DNA from: Sporobacter sp963677825
Lineage (GTDB): Bacteria; Bacillota; Clostridia; Oscillospirales; Oscillospiraceae
NCBI GenBank assembly: GCA_963677825.2
Contig: CAXXEF010000001.1
Span: 2,108,001-2,172,000, forward strand
Direction: 5' to 3'
Length of the DNA stretch: 64,000 nt
The position numbers and the translations under genes were made by a program. Shown in pieces: positions 33,250 to 41,818 of the stretch. The stretch's first letter is position 1; the number at the start of each line of letters is the position of its first letter. Below the pieces are notes generated by a model, which saw only the letters and a list, made by a program, of their open reading frames with translations, was not told the origin of the DNA and ran no database searches.

Positions 33250-34800
33250 ATGAAAAAAATTCGTAGAACACTGATTATGCTTCTGTGCGTAGCTATGGTT
33301 ATTTCCACGGCTGCCTGCGGAGCCAAAACGGACCCCGACGCCAGCGGATCCCCTACGCACAGTGAGACAAGGGACACAATTAACATTGCCATAAGTGGCG
33401 ATAACGGCACACTTCTCCCATGCAAGGTGCTCGGCAACTTCGTCGGTATCGTTCGGCAGTTTTCCGAACCTCTTATCGACTTCACCGCTGATGGTGAAAT
33501 GGTGTATAGCCTCGCGACGAACATTGAAAATGATGACACCACTGAGTGGACCATCCATCTCAGAGAGGGCGCTAAATTCAGCAACGGTAACATCTTTGAT
33601 GCTAATGACCTTATGTTCACAGTTGAGTACTACATGAATGACCCCACCCTGTCTCTCCAGTTTGCCTGCATTGATACCGCCAATTGTGAAGTCATCGACG
33701 AGAACACCTTCAAGCTTGCTCTGGGCTACTACAACGCAATGCTCATGGGCTCCTTGAGCCAGATGTACATGATGGACGCCGAGTCCTTTAATGAGGACAC
33801 TATGGTCACGAACCCCATAGGCACCGGTCCGTACGTTGTTGAAGACTACGTAGTAAACAGCCACGTTGACCTCGTAGCAAACGAGGATTATTGGGGCAAC
33901 AAAGCCACCATTAAGAACCTCCACTATAAAATTCTGAACGAGGAATCCCAGATAGTCAACGCACTTGAGAACGGCAGCGTCGATGTCGCCTCCGTTCCTA
34001 CTCAGGACATTGATCTTGTTAAGGGCTTCGAGGATTATGTTACGCACTCCTACTCTGCGGTTTTAGCTGCCACCATGGAGTTCAATATCACCGAAAATTC
34101 CATAATGAATGACGTCAATGCCCGCCGTGCAGTCTGCCACGCGGTCGACCGCGAGGCCATTGCAAACCTCGTATACTTCGGCTCCGCTGAAGTCCTTGAT
34201 TTCCCCGTATCCGAGCACACCCATGACTACACCGATGATCTTGCAAATATGGACGATACCTACGCCATTGGCTATGACCTTGATCTTGCCAAAGAGTATG
34301 CTGAGACGGCAGGCCTCGTCGGCCAAACAATCACCATCATCACTAACGGTCTGCCGACTTATGTGACCGAGGCCGAGATGATCCAACTTAACCTTGAGAA
34401 GATCGGGGTCACTGCTAAGATCGTCAACTACGACACCGCTTCCTACTGGACTGTCGCTTATGATCCCACCATGTATGACATTTGCCTCTATGCCGCTGCG
34501 TCACCTCAGGGGTACGCCGTTGGTCTGCTCTATGAGTATGTCATGTGGGCTGCAGCAACAAAGAGCGGTTGGGATAAGTTCGATGAGTATTGCGCACTTG
34601 GTGCAGAGGCTGTCGGCACTGCTGATCCCGAGGCTCGCAAGGGCATGCTCAAGGAGCTCACCGCTATGTTTGAAGAAGCTATTCCCTGGTACGGACTCTG
34701 CGATACTATGAGCACTGTCGCCGTCAATAAGGATCTTGAGGATGTTCAAATCTGGAACAGCGGCATGATGCACTATTCTGACTGGTCCTGGGCCTCATAA
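33250..34800 (+). CDS. Oligopeptide-type substrate-binding lipoprotein (DppA-like)
   Basis: A 516-residue family 5 binding protein begun at ATG 33250, with GGAGTG upstream and lipobox STAAC (Cys near residue 22). Family segments include WTIHLREGAKFSNGNIFDAN, NPIGTGPYVVEDYV and VNARRAVCHAVDREAI. It completes the importer. Binding proteins of this family accept peptides, opines, nickel chelates or sugars; the neighbouring amidohydrolase and cupins suggest a modified amide compound. Confidence 0.9.
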   Translation: MKKIRRTLIMLLCVAMVISTAACGAKTDPDASGSPTHSETRDTINIAISGDNGTLLPCKVLGNFVGIVRQFSEPLIDFTADGEMVYSLATNIENDDTTEWTIHLREGAKFSNGNIFDANDLMFTVEYYMNDPTLSLQFACIDTANCEVIDENTFKLALGYYNAMLMGSLSQMYMMDAESFNEDTMVTNPIGTGPYVVEDYVVNSHVDLVANEDYWGNKATIKNLHYKILNEESQIVNALENGSVDVASVPTQDIDLVKGFEDYVTHSYSAVLAATMEFNITENSIMNDVNARRAVCHAVDREAIANLVYFGSAEVLDFPVSEHTHDYTDDLANMDDTYAIGYDLDLAKEYAETAGLVGQTITIITNGLPTYVTEAEMIQLNLEKIGVTAKIVNYDTASYWTVAYDPTMYDICLYAAASPQGYAVGLLYEYVMWAAATKSGWDKFDEYCALGAEAVGTADPEARKGMLKELTAMFEEAIPWYGLCDTMSTVAVNKDLEDVQIWNSGMMHYSDWSWAS

Positions 34801-34845
34801 CTATCGGTAATACTAAGCTGCGGAATACTTAGCAGCAAAAATGTA

Positions 34846-34881
34846 GGGGGATAGCTGCCGCTGGCAAGCGTCCCCCTTCTT
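34846..34881 (+). terminator. Weak intercistronic hairpin
   Basis: GGGGGA (34846-34851) pairs with TCCCCC (34871-34876) and a T-rich stretch follows. It may partly attenuate transcription between the binding-protein gene and the following cupin gene. Confidence 0.4.
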
Positions 34882-34906
34882 TTGAATAATGTAAGGAGGC
34901 AACTTG

Positions 34907-36025
34907 ATGTCATATAGTTATTTTCATCCGTTCGTAGCGTCAGACGCAAAGGCACACTGGGAGGGGTATACAAGTCCCCGTATGGACTATTTCTGTGGCG
35001 ATATTCCCAATGTAAACTTTAACGCCGGTTTTCTTGTGGCCATAAAGCCGGGCTATATGGACATTCCTCATATCCACGACGGTGCTGATAATTTCTTCAT
35101 CGTTACCGGCGCGGAACTTGACGATGTGTTTAACTCCGAGTTTGAAGTGGATATGTTCTTGGGTGATTCCCCGTCATCTATGGAAATGTACAAGATAACA
35201 AAACCGTCTATCATCCGTGTTCCCGCAGGAACGTGGCATTGTCCCGTGTACTATAAAAAGATACACCGCGGCATTAATACCATTATGTGGTATGAAGGCA
35301 TCTCAACAGGCAGAGTGTACCCGAAGGTTGATGAAAATGGCAACGAGACTGTTTTCTATGAGAAGGACAACTGGGTAAGACCCTGCGTCAAAGACGAGAC
35401 AAAGCTTTGCACCTATTGCGGACTTTGCTTCAGCCAATCTGAAGACCATGTCAAGGAGTTCATGGCACCCTTCTTTGAGAAACGGGCAACGACTCAGAAA
35501 TATAAGGATTGCATTATAGAATTAAAGCAAGATCATCATAAGCTGGGTGATGCAGTCCTCAGCCCCAGAATAGCGTTCAACGGCGTTACGGAAAACACGC
35601 AGGTGCCAAGACAGTTCAGCTTTAACATCATCACAAAAGGCTGTACCCTCGGCGACGATGAGCCTGTAGGAAACGGTCAGGTGGAGGAGTTCCTGTGGTT
35701 CTCCGGTGCCGATGCATTTGACCCGTGGACCAGCTTCGATGCTGAAATAGAGATGCTTGTGGGTCCGGATCCTGATCACCTTCAGAAGATAGTCATAAAT
35801 AAACCCGGCGTTGTGGCATTGCCCGGCGGTTCGTGGAAGGGCCCGATGAAGGTCATAAGAGCAGGTAAACCCCTGTGCTTCATCCCCTGGTATAGCCAGA
35901 TGAAACCACGCTATAAACTGACCCGGAAAACAGTAGGGGGGAAGCCTTTTATGGTATATGACGACGAGACGACCATTAAGGAACCTACAGCCGGTGACGA
36001 GCTGTTTATGCAAATAAAAAGATAA
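34907..36025 (+). CDS. Double-cupin protein, C-terminal half degenerate
   Basis: A 372-residue paralogue of the product of 27344-28522. The first unit has PHIHDGADNFFIVTG, then GTWHCPVYYKKI and Cys-x7-CTYCGLC. The second keeps the cupin fold (VEEFLWFSGADAFDPW) but its late metal ligand region reads GGSWKGPMKVIRAGKP, with no His, and the cysteine motif is missing. So one unit seems catalytic and the other structural. AAGGAGG at 34893-34899 supports ATG 34907. Confidence 0.75.
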   Translation: MSYSYFHPFVASDAKAHWEGYTSPRMDYFCGDIPNVNFNAGFLVAIKPGYMDIPHIHDGADNFFIVTGAELDDVFNSEFEVDMFLGDSPSSMEMYKITKPSIIRVPAGTWHCPVYYKKIHRGINTIMWYEGISTGRVYPKVDENGNETVFYEKDNWVRPCVKDETKLCTYCGLCFSQSEDHVKEFMAPFFEKRATTQKYKDCIIELKQDHHKLGDAVLSPRIAFNGVTENTQVPRQFSFNIITKGCTLGDDEPVGNGQVEEFLWFSGADAFDPWTSFDAEIEMLVGPDPDHLQKIVINKPGVVALPGGSWKGPMKVIRAGKPLCFIPWYSQMKPRYKLTRKTVGGKPFMVYDDETTIKEPTAGDELFMQIKR

Positions 36026-36048
36026 CGAGCAAATGGAGGATTACAAGC

Positions 36049-37131
36049 ATGAATGTACCGGTATTTGACCAGAATGAAATGGAGGTCAAGGAGGTATTGA
36101 AGGACTTTTTAGGACAGGAGATGAGAACCTATTCATATCCCGCCACTATGCGCGAGGCCGTTCAGGCCCTTCTGAAAAAGAAGCCCTATTGGATGCTCAA
36201 TGGCATGTACCAGACATTATTTTCGCCCAAGCTTAATCCTGACAATATCGCAAGAGGCCAGGTGTTTGAGGCTGAGATGATAGACATGAAAGACTTCGGC
36301 GGCAAAGACATGTTCGGCATCGAGTGGGAGTATATCGAGCAGGTCGGCGGCTCTATGGTTCGCCCTGGCAAGCCCTTTATAACTGATGCCAATGAAATAA
36401 AGGAGAAGGTCGAGTGGCCTGATCCCGATAAATGGGATTGGGAGGGCTCCGCTAAAGCCAACAACGGAACATATCTCAAACCGGAAAACTGCAATGTTAT
36501 ATGGTTCCTGAACGGCTGGTATGAGCGCCTTATCTCCTTTATGGATTTTGAGAACGCAATTATGGCACTATATGACGAAGACCAGCAGGACGCTGTACAT
36601 GCCTTCTTTGATAAGCTGACTGACCTGTATATCAAGATATTTGAAAAATACATAACATTTTACCCTGATGTCGATGGATTCTGCATACATGATGACTGGG
36701 GAAGCCAGAAGGAGACCTTTTTTTCCCCGGCACTTGCCGAGGAGATGATCGTGCCGTATATGCGCAGACTCACCGATTTCATCCACAGTAAGGGCAAATT
36801 TTGTGAGTTGCACAGCTGTGGCCAGAACATCAAGCAGGTGCCAAACTATATCAAGGCAGGCTGGGACATATGGCAGGGCCAGCCAATGAACGATATGAAA
36901 AAAATCTACGAGCTTTACGGCGACAAAATCATTGTTGGCGCAAATCCGGAGCAGTTCCCTCTGGACGCAAGTGAGGAGATCCAGCGTCAGGCTGCAAGAG
37001 ACTTTGTTGACACATACATGCAGCCAGGTAAGTCTGCCATACTGAGCTATAACGATAGATCCCGCTGGACCGTGACATTTATGGAGGAACTGTACAGCTA
37101 TTCCCGCAAGAAGGCCTGCGGCATAATATAA
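36049..37131 (+). CDS. Uroporphyrinogen decarboxylase/MtaA-like methyltransferase family protein
   Basis: A 360-residue protein of the URO-D superfamily. It has CIHDDWGSQKETFFSPALAE near residue 210 and CELHSCGQNIKQVPNYI near 265, where His and Cys match the zinc-binding site of MtaA/MtbA/CmuA-type methyl transferases rather than the true haem-pathway decarboxylase. Such enzymes move methyl groups between corrinoid proteins and thiols. No corrinoid protein gene is adjacent. In this cluster it may act on the same substrate as the cupins. Confidence 0.78.
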   Translation: MNVPVFDQNEMEVKEVLKDFLGQEMRTYSYPATMREAVQALLKKKPYWMLNGMYQTLFSPKLNPDNIARGQVFEAEMIDMKDFGGKDMFGIEWEYIEQVGGSMVRPGKPFITDANEIKEKVEWPDPDKWDWEGSAKANNGTYLKPENCNVIWFLNGWYERLISFMDFENAIMALYDEDQQDAVHAFFDKLTDLYIKIFEKYITFYPDVDGFCIHDDWGSQKETFFSPALAEEMIVPYMRRLTDFIHSKGKFCELHSCGQNIKQVPNYIKAGWDIWQGQPMNDMKKIYELYGDKIIVGANPEQFPLDASEEIQRQAARDFVDTYMQPGKSAILSYNDRSRWTVTFMEELYSYSRKKACGII

Positions 37132-37149
37132 GAAAAAACGGGAGAGCTT

Positions 37150-37674
37150 ATGAATATTGTCAGGGACATTATTGGAATTTGCATTGTTGGAGCAATCGTA
37201 TTTCTATTCATAGGGTATCAGATAATGGACAAGCGCAGGTATATGGCCCTTACGTTTCTAAACAAAATGGACCGGGATCTGCGTCTATGGCTGGCTGAGG
37301 CCGCGCCTATGTTCAGCTTTGACTTTATCGACAGCACACATGTCGAAAGGTACAGAGCGCTCGTTGAGGAGTACAATTCCATTAAAAATAGAAAAGCGTT
37401 CATGAGGGTGAAAGTAGTAAATGAGGCAAGTCAATTGTTTTGTGTAATCACCTGCAAATATTTTGAAAATATGAATATTGAAAAGACGGCCTGCCGTCTG
37501 ACACAGCGCTACGATGCGATGGCCAATCATGCCGGACGGTACAATTACTATGCTGATAAGTTAAATGAAGCACTCAAGAATCGCATTATGGGCCTAGTGG
37601 GAAAGATATTCAGAATGAAGCCGCTGGATATACTCTCTTCACTCAGCCCCCCGTTGACGAGGCAGTGGTTCTGA
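37150..37674 (+). CDS. LemA-like membrane protein (tentative)
   Basis: A 174-residue protein with one N-terminal membrane helix (about residues 5-26, IIGICIVGAIVFLFIGYQIM) and a helical remainder. The end, GRYNYYADKLNEALKNRIMG and FRMKPLDIL, recalls the LemA pattern of YN-x-x-V-x-x-YN followed by a phenylalanine-lysine-proline motif, but LemA itself is usually somewhat longer with a different N-terminus. It is the last gene of the operon before a strong terminator. Function unknown. Confidence 0.5.
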   Translation: MNIVRDIIGICIVGAIVFLFIGYQIMDKRRYMALTFLNKMDRDLRLWLAEAAPMFSFDFIDSTHVERYRALVEEYNSIKNRKAFMRVKVVNEASQLFCVITCKYFENMNIEKTACRLTQRYDAMANHAGRYNYYADKLNEALKNRIMGLVGKIFRMKPLDILSSLSPPLTRQWF

Positions 37675-37702
37675 GATAATGGTTGAGGCAAACATATAGA
37701 TG

Positions 37703-37734
37703 ACAGCGCCGGTGAAAACCGGCGCTGTTTTTTT
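37703..37734 (+). terminator. Intrinsic terminator ending the cupin-transporter operon
   Basis: ACAGCGCCGGT pairs perfectly with ACCGGCGCTGT around a GAAA loop, followed by eight T residues. Confidence 0.92.
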
Positions 37735-37863
37735 AAACCGTTTCGATCACCAGAATGGCTTCGGTATCCAGGCAGTATTTGTCCAAATCAATTTTAATTA
37801 CAAAAGCCGACATCAGGATGCAAGACCTTTCTTAACCGTTTTTGATCGCGTTTATTGTATGAA

Positions 37864-38262
37864 TTAATCGGATGTCGCAATGGCGTCCAGCTCAAGCTCA
37901 ACAAGCTGGGAGGGCCGGTTGAGCATTGGCGTGCCAACGAAGGTTAAAAGCGGCCGGATATCCTTGAAGATTTCGGAATAGGCACGTGCTGCATCCGCCG
38001 CGTAAGCCATATCGGTAAGGTAGCCTTTGATCTTAACAACGTCTTGAGCGCAAGCGCCGGCTTGAGACAGAAGATCCACGAATTTATTCAGTATAAACTT
38101 CGTCTGCTCATAAGCGCTGCCCTCGCCGTAAACGGAGCCGTCCGGCAATACGGAGGTCGTACCGCCGATATAAATGAACGGCCCGACCTTTACCATCCGC
38201 GAATAACCGGCCTTCTCCTCAAGGGGTGCGCCGGAGGAATAATTCGTTCTTTCTAACTGCAT
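37864..38262 (-). CDS. RidA/YjgF/UK114-family protein
   Basis: A 132-residue RidA-type protein: YSRMVKVGPFIYIGGTTSVL at the N-terminus, YEQTKFILNKFVDLLSQAGA in the middle, and the end RPSQLVELELDAIA with the family arginine and glutamate. RidA proteins hydrolyse reactive enamines or imines. Placed next to an amine-oxidising dehydrogenase, it most likely deaminates the imine that enzyme forms. A start with AAGGAAGG-like bases lies at ATG 38262. Confidence 0.9.
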   Translation of the reverse strand: MQLERTNYSSGAPLEEKAGYSRMVKVGPFIYIGGTTSVLPDGSVYGEGSAYEQTKFILNKFVDLLSQAGACAQDVVKIKGYLTDMAYAADAARAYSEIFKDIRPLLTFVGTPMLNRPSQLVELELDAIATSD

Positions 38263-38294
38263 GTATAATCAATCCTTCTTTCTTTTAATGCCGG

Positions 38295-39440
38295 TCAATG
38301 GGGGGCGAACCGGTCATACCGGAAGGCGTCCAGCGGCAGGGTTGACGCCTGACCGTCCAGCACGAGCTCTGATAGCAGTAGGCCGACGATGGGGGAGATG
38401 CCGAAGCCGTGGCCGGAGAAGCCGCAGGCCAAAACCATGCCGGGAACCTCATCCACCCAGCTGATAACGGGTACTTTATCGACGCAGTCGTCCATTGCGC
38501 CGGCCCACGTCCGTACGATTTTCGTGTTTTTAAGCCGGGGGAAGTAACTTAGGATGGCGCGTGCGGCATTGGGAGCCGTGACGTACATGCTATCGGCCGG
38601 GCCGTTCTTGGCATACTCGGCCAGATGCCACTCCATGCCGGTGTGGCCGCCGAAAACAAACGAGCCGTGCGGCGTTTGGTGGCCGTAAAAATCCGCCATA
38701 GCCGTGCCGAGCATCTGCTCGAACATGGGCGCCTCCGCCTCGGTGACGAGCCCTTCCAAAAGCGCTTTTTGCATGGGGACGTCAATACCGACCGTGTGGG
38801 CCAGCTCCCGGCTGAAGTATCCGGCGGCAATGAGAATTGTATCGCCGCAGAAAAAATCGCCGCATTCCGTCAGCACGCCACTTAGCTTTCCCTGCTGCTT
38901 GACAAGCCGGACAGCTTTTTCCTTCGTATAAAATCGCACGCCGGAATTTCTGGCCGCGCGGTAATAAGCCAGCGTCGTTAGAAGTGGGTTGGCGTGCCCG
39001 TCGGTCGGGCACCAGCTGGCGCCGATGACCTCCTCGGAGAGATAGGGGTTTATCTGCCGCACATCCCCGCCGTCGAGCATCTCGACGCCAAGGCCCTGCT
39101 CATTGCAGCTGTCGGCCAGTTTTTTCAAGGTGGCCATGTGCGCCGGCGTCTTACCTAGGCGCAGATTGCCCTTTTTAAAGTACTCAATTTCCATGCCGAG
39201 TTCCTCGGAGAGCGACGGCCACATGTTATCCACGGCGTACATCGCCAAAGGAAGCTCGCGCGGATCGCGTGCGGACTGGCGCACGCCGCCGCCGTTTCGG
39301 GACGAGCCGCCGTTGCCAATCATCTCGGCGGCCTCAAGCACGATGACGGACGCGCCGCGTTTTGCTAAATAATACGCGGCCGCGTTTCCGATAACGCCGC
39401 TGCCGACGATGACGACGTCGGCTGAATCAGTAATCCTCAC
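38295..39440 (-). CDS. FAD-dependent amine/amino-acid dehydrogenase, DAO subunit (HcnC/SoxB-like)
   Basis: A 381-residue FAD protein with GTG start 39440 behind GGGAGGA. The N-terminal DVVIGSGVIGNAAAYYLAKR-like dinucleotide fold, NGGSSRNGGGVRQSARDP and the C-terminal CGFSGHGFGISPIVG mark the DAO family of glycine, sarcosine and D-amino-acid oxidases. It lies in one operon with a BFD-like protein, a second flavoprotein and a 2Fe-2S protein, the layout of hydrogen-cyanide synthase, opine oxidase and dye-linked proline dehydrogenases. Substrate not determined. Confidence 0.87.
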   Translation of the reverse strand: MRITDSADVVIVGSGVIGNAAAYYLAKRGASVIVLEAAEMIGNGGSSRNGGGVRQSARDPRELPLAMYAVDNMWPSLSEELGMEIEYFKKGNLRLGKTPAHMATLKKLADSCNEQGLGVEMLDGGDVRQINPYLSEEVIGASWCPTDGHANPLLTTLAYYRAARNSGVRFYTKEKAVRLVKQQGKLSGVLTECGDFFCGDTILIAAGYFSRELAHTVGIDVPMQKALLEGLVTEAEAPMFEQMLGTAMADFYGHQTPHGSFVFGGHTGMEWHLAEYAKNGPADSMYVTAPNAARAILSYFPRLKNTKIVRTWAGAMDDCVDKVPVISWVDEVPGMVLACGFSGHGFGISPIVGLLLSELVLDGQASTLPLDAFRYDRFAPH

Positions 39441-39442
39441 GA

Positions 39443-39760
39443 TTATTCCTCCCTCGCGTAGATGTCCATCTCAACGGGACGGGCCGGCGCTCTGCTTGTT
39501 GTCATGGGCAGCTCGGCCTGCTTAACGCCGAGCTCCTTGGCGACAATGGCGCGCACGAGCCGGGCGCACGTCTGACCCTGGCACAGCCCCATGCCGCTTC
39601 GCAGATACCGCTTGATCTCCGTCAGGGAACGAAATCCATCGTGCACCGCCCGTCGGATTTCACCCTTCGTGACCTCCTCGCAGCGGCAGACAATCAAATC
39701 GTCGTCCGGCATAGCTGTAAACGGGCCGATATCGGCCGACCGGTTCATTAAATTATCCAT
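39443..39760 (-). CDS. BFD-like [2Fe-2S] protein
   Basis: A 105-residue protein with the BFD-like pattern CRCEEVTKGEIRRA, then SGMGLCQGQTCARLV, four cysteines for one 2Fe-2S cluster. ATG 39760 has AAGGAGG upstream. In dehydrogenases of this type the small subunit passes electrons between flavins. The gene overlaps the large flavoprotein gene by eight bases. Confidence 0.87.
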   Translation of the reverse strand: MDNLMNRSADIGPFTAMPDDDLIVCRCEEVTKGEIRRAVHDGFRSLTEIKRYLRSGMGLCQGQTCARLVRAIVAKELGVKQAELPMTTSRAPARPVEMDIYAREE

Positions 39761-41348
39761 TCAAAGCGCCTCCTTTCGGCCGAAACGCGCGGGCCTTGCC
39801 TGAAAATTCCTTTGGTACGGCGATGGTCAGCAGCGCCGTTTGATCCGTCGCGCCGCTTGTCTTGATTGAAAGAACTTCGGCGGAGCAGACAGGATTTCCA
39901 GTCCGGTCAAGCGCCGTGCCGTATTGCCCGGCCTCGGGATACGGCAGGAATTCGTAGGGCATCGTCACGGACGCCCGTTCGCTGTCGTACTCGTCGTTGA
40001 CGAGAAAGATGGCCTGACCGGAGCAGATGGCAACGCACAAGCCGCAGCCGGTGCATTTCTTATCCGCGGCCATAACCGGCACGCTCGTAATATTATCGCC
40101 GACGAAGATGCAACCGACAGGGCAGGCGTCCTGACAGGGATTGCAGGGAATATTTTGCGTGCATTCGATGACGGGGTGTACGCCTGATTTTTTGTCAGAT
40201 GCGGCGGGAAAGCTTTCCAGCTCTGTCTCTTCGATGAAGCCCTTGCTTAAAAGCGAGCGGGACAGCGCGTAGCCCTCATCCGTCGCGGTTAAATCGGTGC
40301 GACCCTTGTTTTCTTTTGAAAACATACCCTGGCGCAGCTGGCTGAGAGAGCTTCTCAGCGTATCTACCCGCCCGGTAAAATCCGCATCGGACAGGTATCC
40401 GCCCCGATGCGCCGCCGCGGCACCGGCGATGCGCCCGCCGATCATGGCCGACGAAGCCTCTTCGATGCCGGCCACATCGCCCGCGGCGAAAAGGCCGGGG
40501 ATTGAGGTCTGGCCGTATTCATCCGTTTCCGGTACAAGCCCTTCCGGCCCGTCGAGGATGTCGCATCCGGACATCCGGAGCAGCTGGCTCATCGGTGACA
40601 GGCCGACGGCCAGGCAGATGGTGTCCACATCCATATGCTTTTCGGTGCCGGGGATGGGTTTGAACTGCGCGTCAACCTCGGCAATGACGGCGCCTGTGAC
40701 GCAGTCGCCGCCTTCGGCTTTCACAACGGTATGCGATGTGTAAAACGGCACACCGTTGCGCGCGAGCTTGGACGCGTGGACACCGTAGCCGCCGATACGC
40801 GGCGCGGCGTCCACAACGGCGACGAGCTGACAGCCGGCCTGCAGTAATTGATAGCCCACCACAAGACCGACGTTGCCGGAGCCGAGCATTAAAACGCGCT
40901 GGCCCGGCTGCACGCCGTAAAGATTCATCAGCGTCTGCGCCGCGCCTGCGCCGATAACGCCCGGCATCGTCCAACCGTCAAAGACGATCATGTTTTCGGC
41001 TGCGCCCGTTGAAACAACGATGTTGTCCGCACTGAAATGCTCGACGTGATCGCCGAATCGGACGGTAACCTTCATTTCTGGGAAAATCCCGATGACAGTG
41101 GCGTTCAGGAAGACACTCACGCCCGCCTCGTCGGCTTCGCGCAGCAGCATTTCGCCGATTTTAAAGCCGCGGATTTTCGCCATGTGCTCCTTTGAGCCGA
41201 AAAACTTGTGGATCTGCTTGAACAGCTGGCCGCCGGGCCGGCTGTTTTCATCAAATACGGCGACGTTCATCCCGGCCCTGGCGGCTTCAACAGCCGCGCT
41301 GAGACCCGCCGGTCCCGCGCCGATAACAATTAACTCATATCTTTTCAT
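39753..41348 (-). CDS. NAD(FAD)-dependent dehydrogenase subunit with 2[4Fe-4S] domain (HcnB/SoxA-like)
   Basis: A 531-residue protein. Residues 1-370 are a pyridine-nucleotide-disulfide-type flavoprotein (MKRYELIVIGAGPAGLSAAV, VLMLGSGNVGLVVGYQLL, GLFAAGDVAGIEEASSAMIG). Residues 395-480 add a ferredoxin domain with CTQNIPCNPCQDACPVGC and CTGCGLCVAICSG, for two 4Fe-4S clusters. The ferredoxin unit is an addition to the usual HcnB and suits electron transfer in an anaerobe. ATG 41348 has GGGAGG upstream. Confidence 0.88.
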   Translation of the reverse strand: MKRYELIVIGAGPAGLSAAVEAARAGMNVAVFDENSRPGGQLFKQIHKFFGSKEHMAKIRGFKIGEMLLREADEAGVSVFLNATVIGIFPEMKVTVRFGDHVEHFSADNIVVSTGAAENMIVFDGWTMPGVIGAGAAQTLMNLYGVQPGQRVLMLGSGNVGLVVGYQLLQAGCQLVAVVDAAPRIGGYGVHASKLARNGVPFYTSHTVVKAEGGDCVTGAVIAEVDAQFKPIPGTEKHMDVDTICLAVGLSPMSQLLRMSGCDILDGPEGLVPETDEYGQTSIPGLFAAGDVAGIEEASSAMIGGRIAGAAAAHRGGYLSDADFTGRVDTLRSSLSQLRQGMFSKENKGRTDLTATDEGYALSRSLLSKGFIEETELESFPAASDKKSGVHPVIECTQNIPCNPCQDACPVGCIFVGDNITSVPVMAADKKCTGCGLCVAICSGQAIFLVNDEYDSERASVTMPYEFLPYPEAGQYGTALDRTGNPVCSAEVLSIKTSGATDQTALLTIAVPKEFSGKARAFRPKGGALNG

Positions 41349-41662
41349 TCGGCATCCTCCCCGGGTGAAACGCCGTACTGCGTCTGCACCTTCATGCCCT
41401 CGCAAAGCGGCGTGATGCAGGTGCGGATATTCATGACGCCGTCCACGATCATGACGCAGTCGGTGCAGCGCCCGATAGCGCAGAATATGCCGCGCGCTTC
41501 GCCGGTTTTGGCGGTGTGCCGGTGCGTCATCACACCGGCGGCTCTTAAGGCGGCGGCAATCGGCTCGCCCTCATAGCCGGTCATTGTTTGGCCGTCCAAT
41601 GTAAATTCAACGAGCCGGCCTTTCTCGTAGGTTCCTAAAATCGGATGTGTCGTGATGCGCAA
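41345..41662 (-). CDS. [2Fe-2S] subunit (HcnA/SoxX-like)
   Basis: A 105-residue plant-type ferredoxin-like protein with GEPIAAALRAAGVM and cysteines in CAIGRCTDCVMIVDGVMNIR, then CITPLCEGM. This is the small subunit form of HcnA and the alpha-chain N-terminus of sarcosine oxidase. It is the first gene of the minus-strand operon, and its promoter region carries two GTCAAT repeat sites. Confidence 0.87.
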   Translation of the reverse strand: MRITTHPILGTYEKGRLVEFTLDGQTMTGYEGEPIAAALRAAGVMTHRHTAKTGEARGIFCAIGRCTDCVMIVDGVMNIRTCITPLCEGMKVQTQYGVSPGEDAE

Positions 41663-41761
41663 GGTTCGTCACTCCTGTTCCGTTAAAAATAGAAACGGAG
41701 CTACCAGGCGAATTGCCGCCGGATAACTCCGTTGTTATGACACCAAAAGAATATACCAAAA

Positions 41762-41778
41762 GTCAACAATCAGTCAAT
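41762..41778 (+). promoter_or_regulatory. GTCAAT direct-repeat operator candidate 1
   Basis: GTCAACAATCAGTCAAT, two hexamers with an 11-base period. It lies 100 bases upstream of the minus-strand dehydrogenase operon. Confidence 0.6.
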
Positions 41779-41801
41779 ATACAGAATAGACAAAGAGTTA
41801 T

Positions 41802-41818
41802 GTCAATAATAAGTCAAT
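41802..41818 (+). promoter_or_regulatory. GTCAAT direct-repeat operator candidate 2
   Basis: GTCAATAATAAGTCAAT, same period as candidate 1. It lies between the start of the dehydrogenase operon and the end of the regulator gene. Confidence 0.6.

Noticed and set aside
33193..34047. 284-residue minus-strand frame opposite the DppA-like gene
   Set aside because: Covers a clear lipoprotein gene and shows no recognisable domain.
36049..37131. True haem-pathway uroporphyrinogen decarboxylase (hemE)
   Set aside because: The Cys/His pattern and context fit MtaA-like methyltransferases better, and no haem genes are near.
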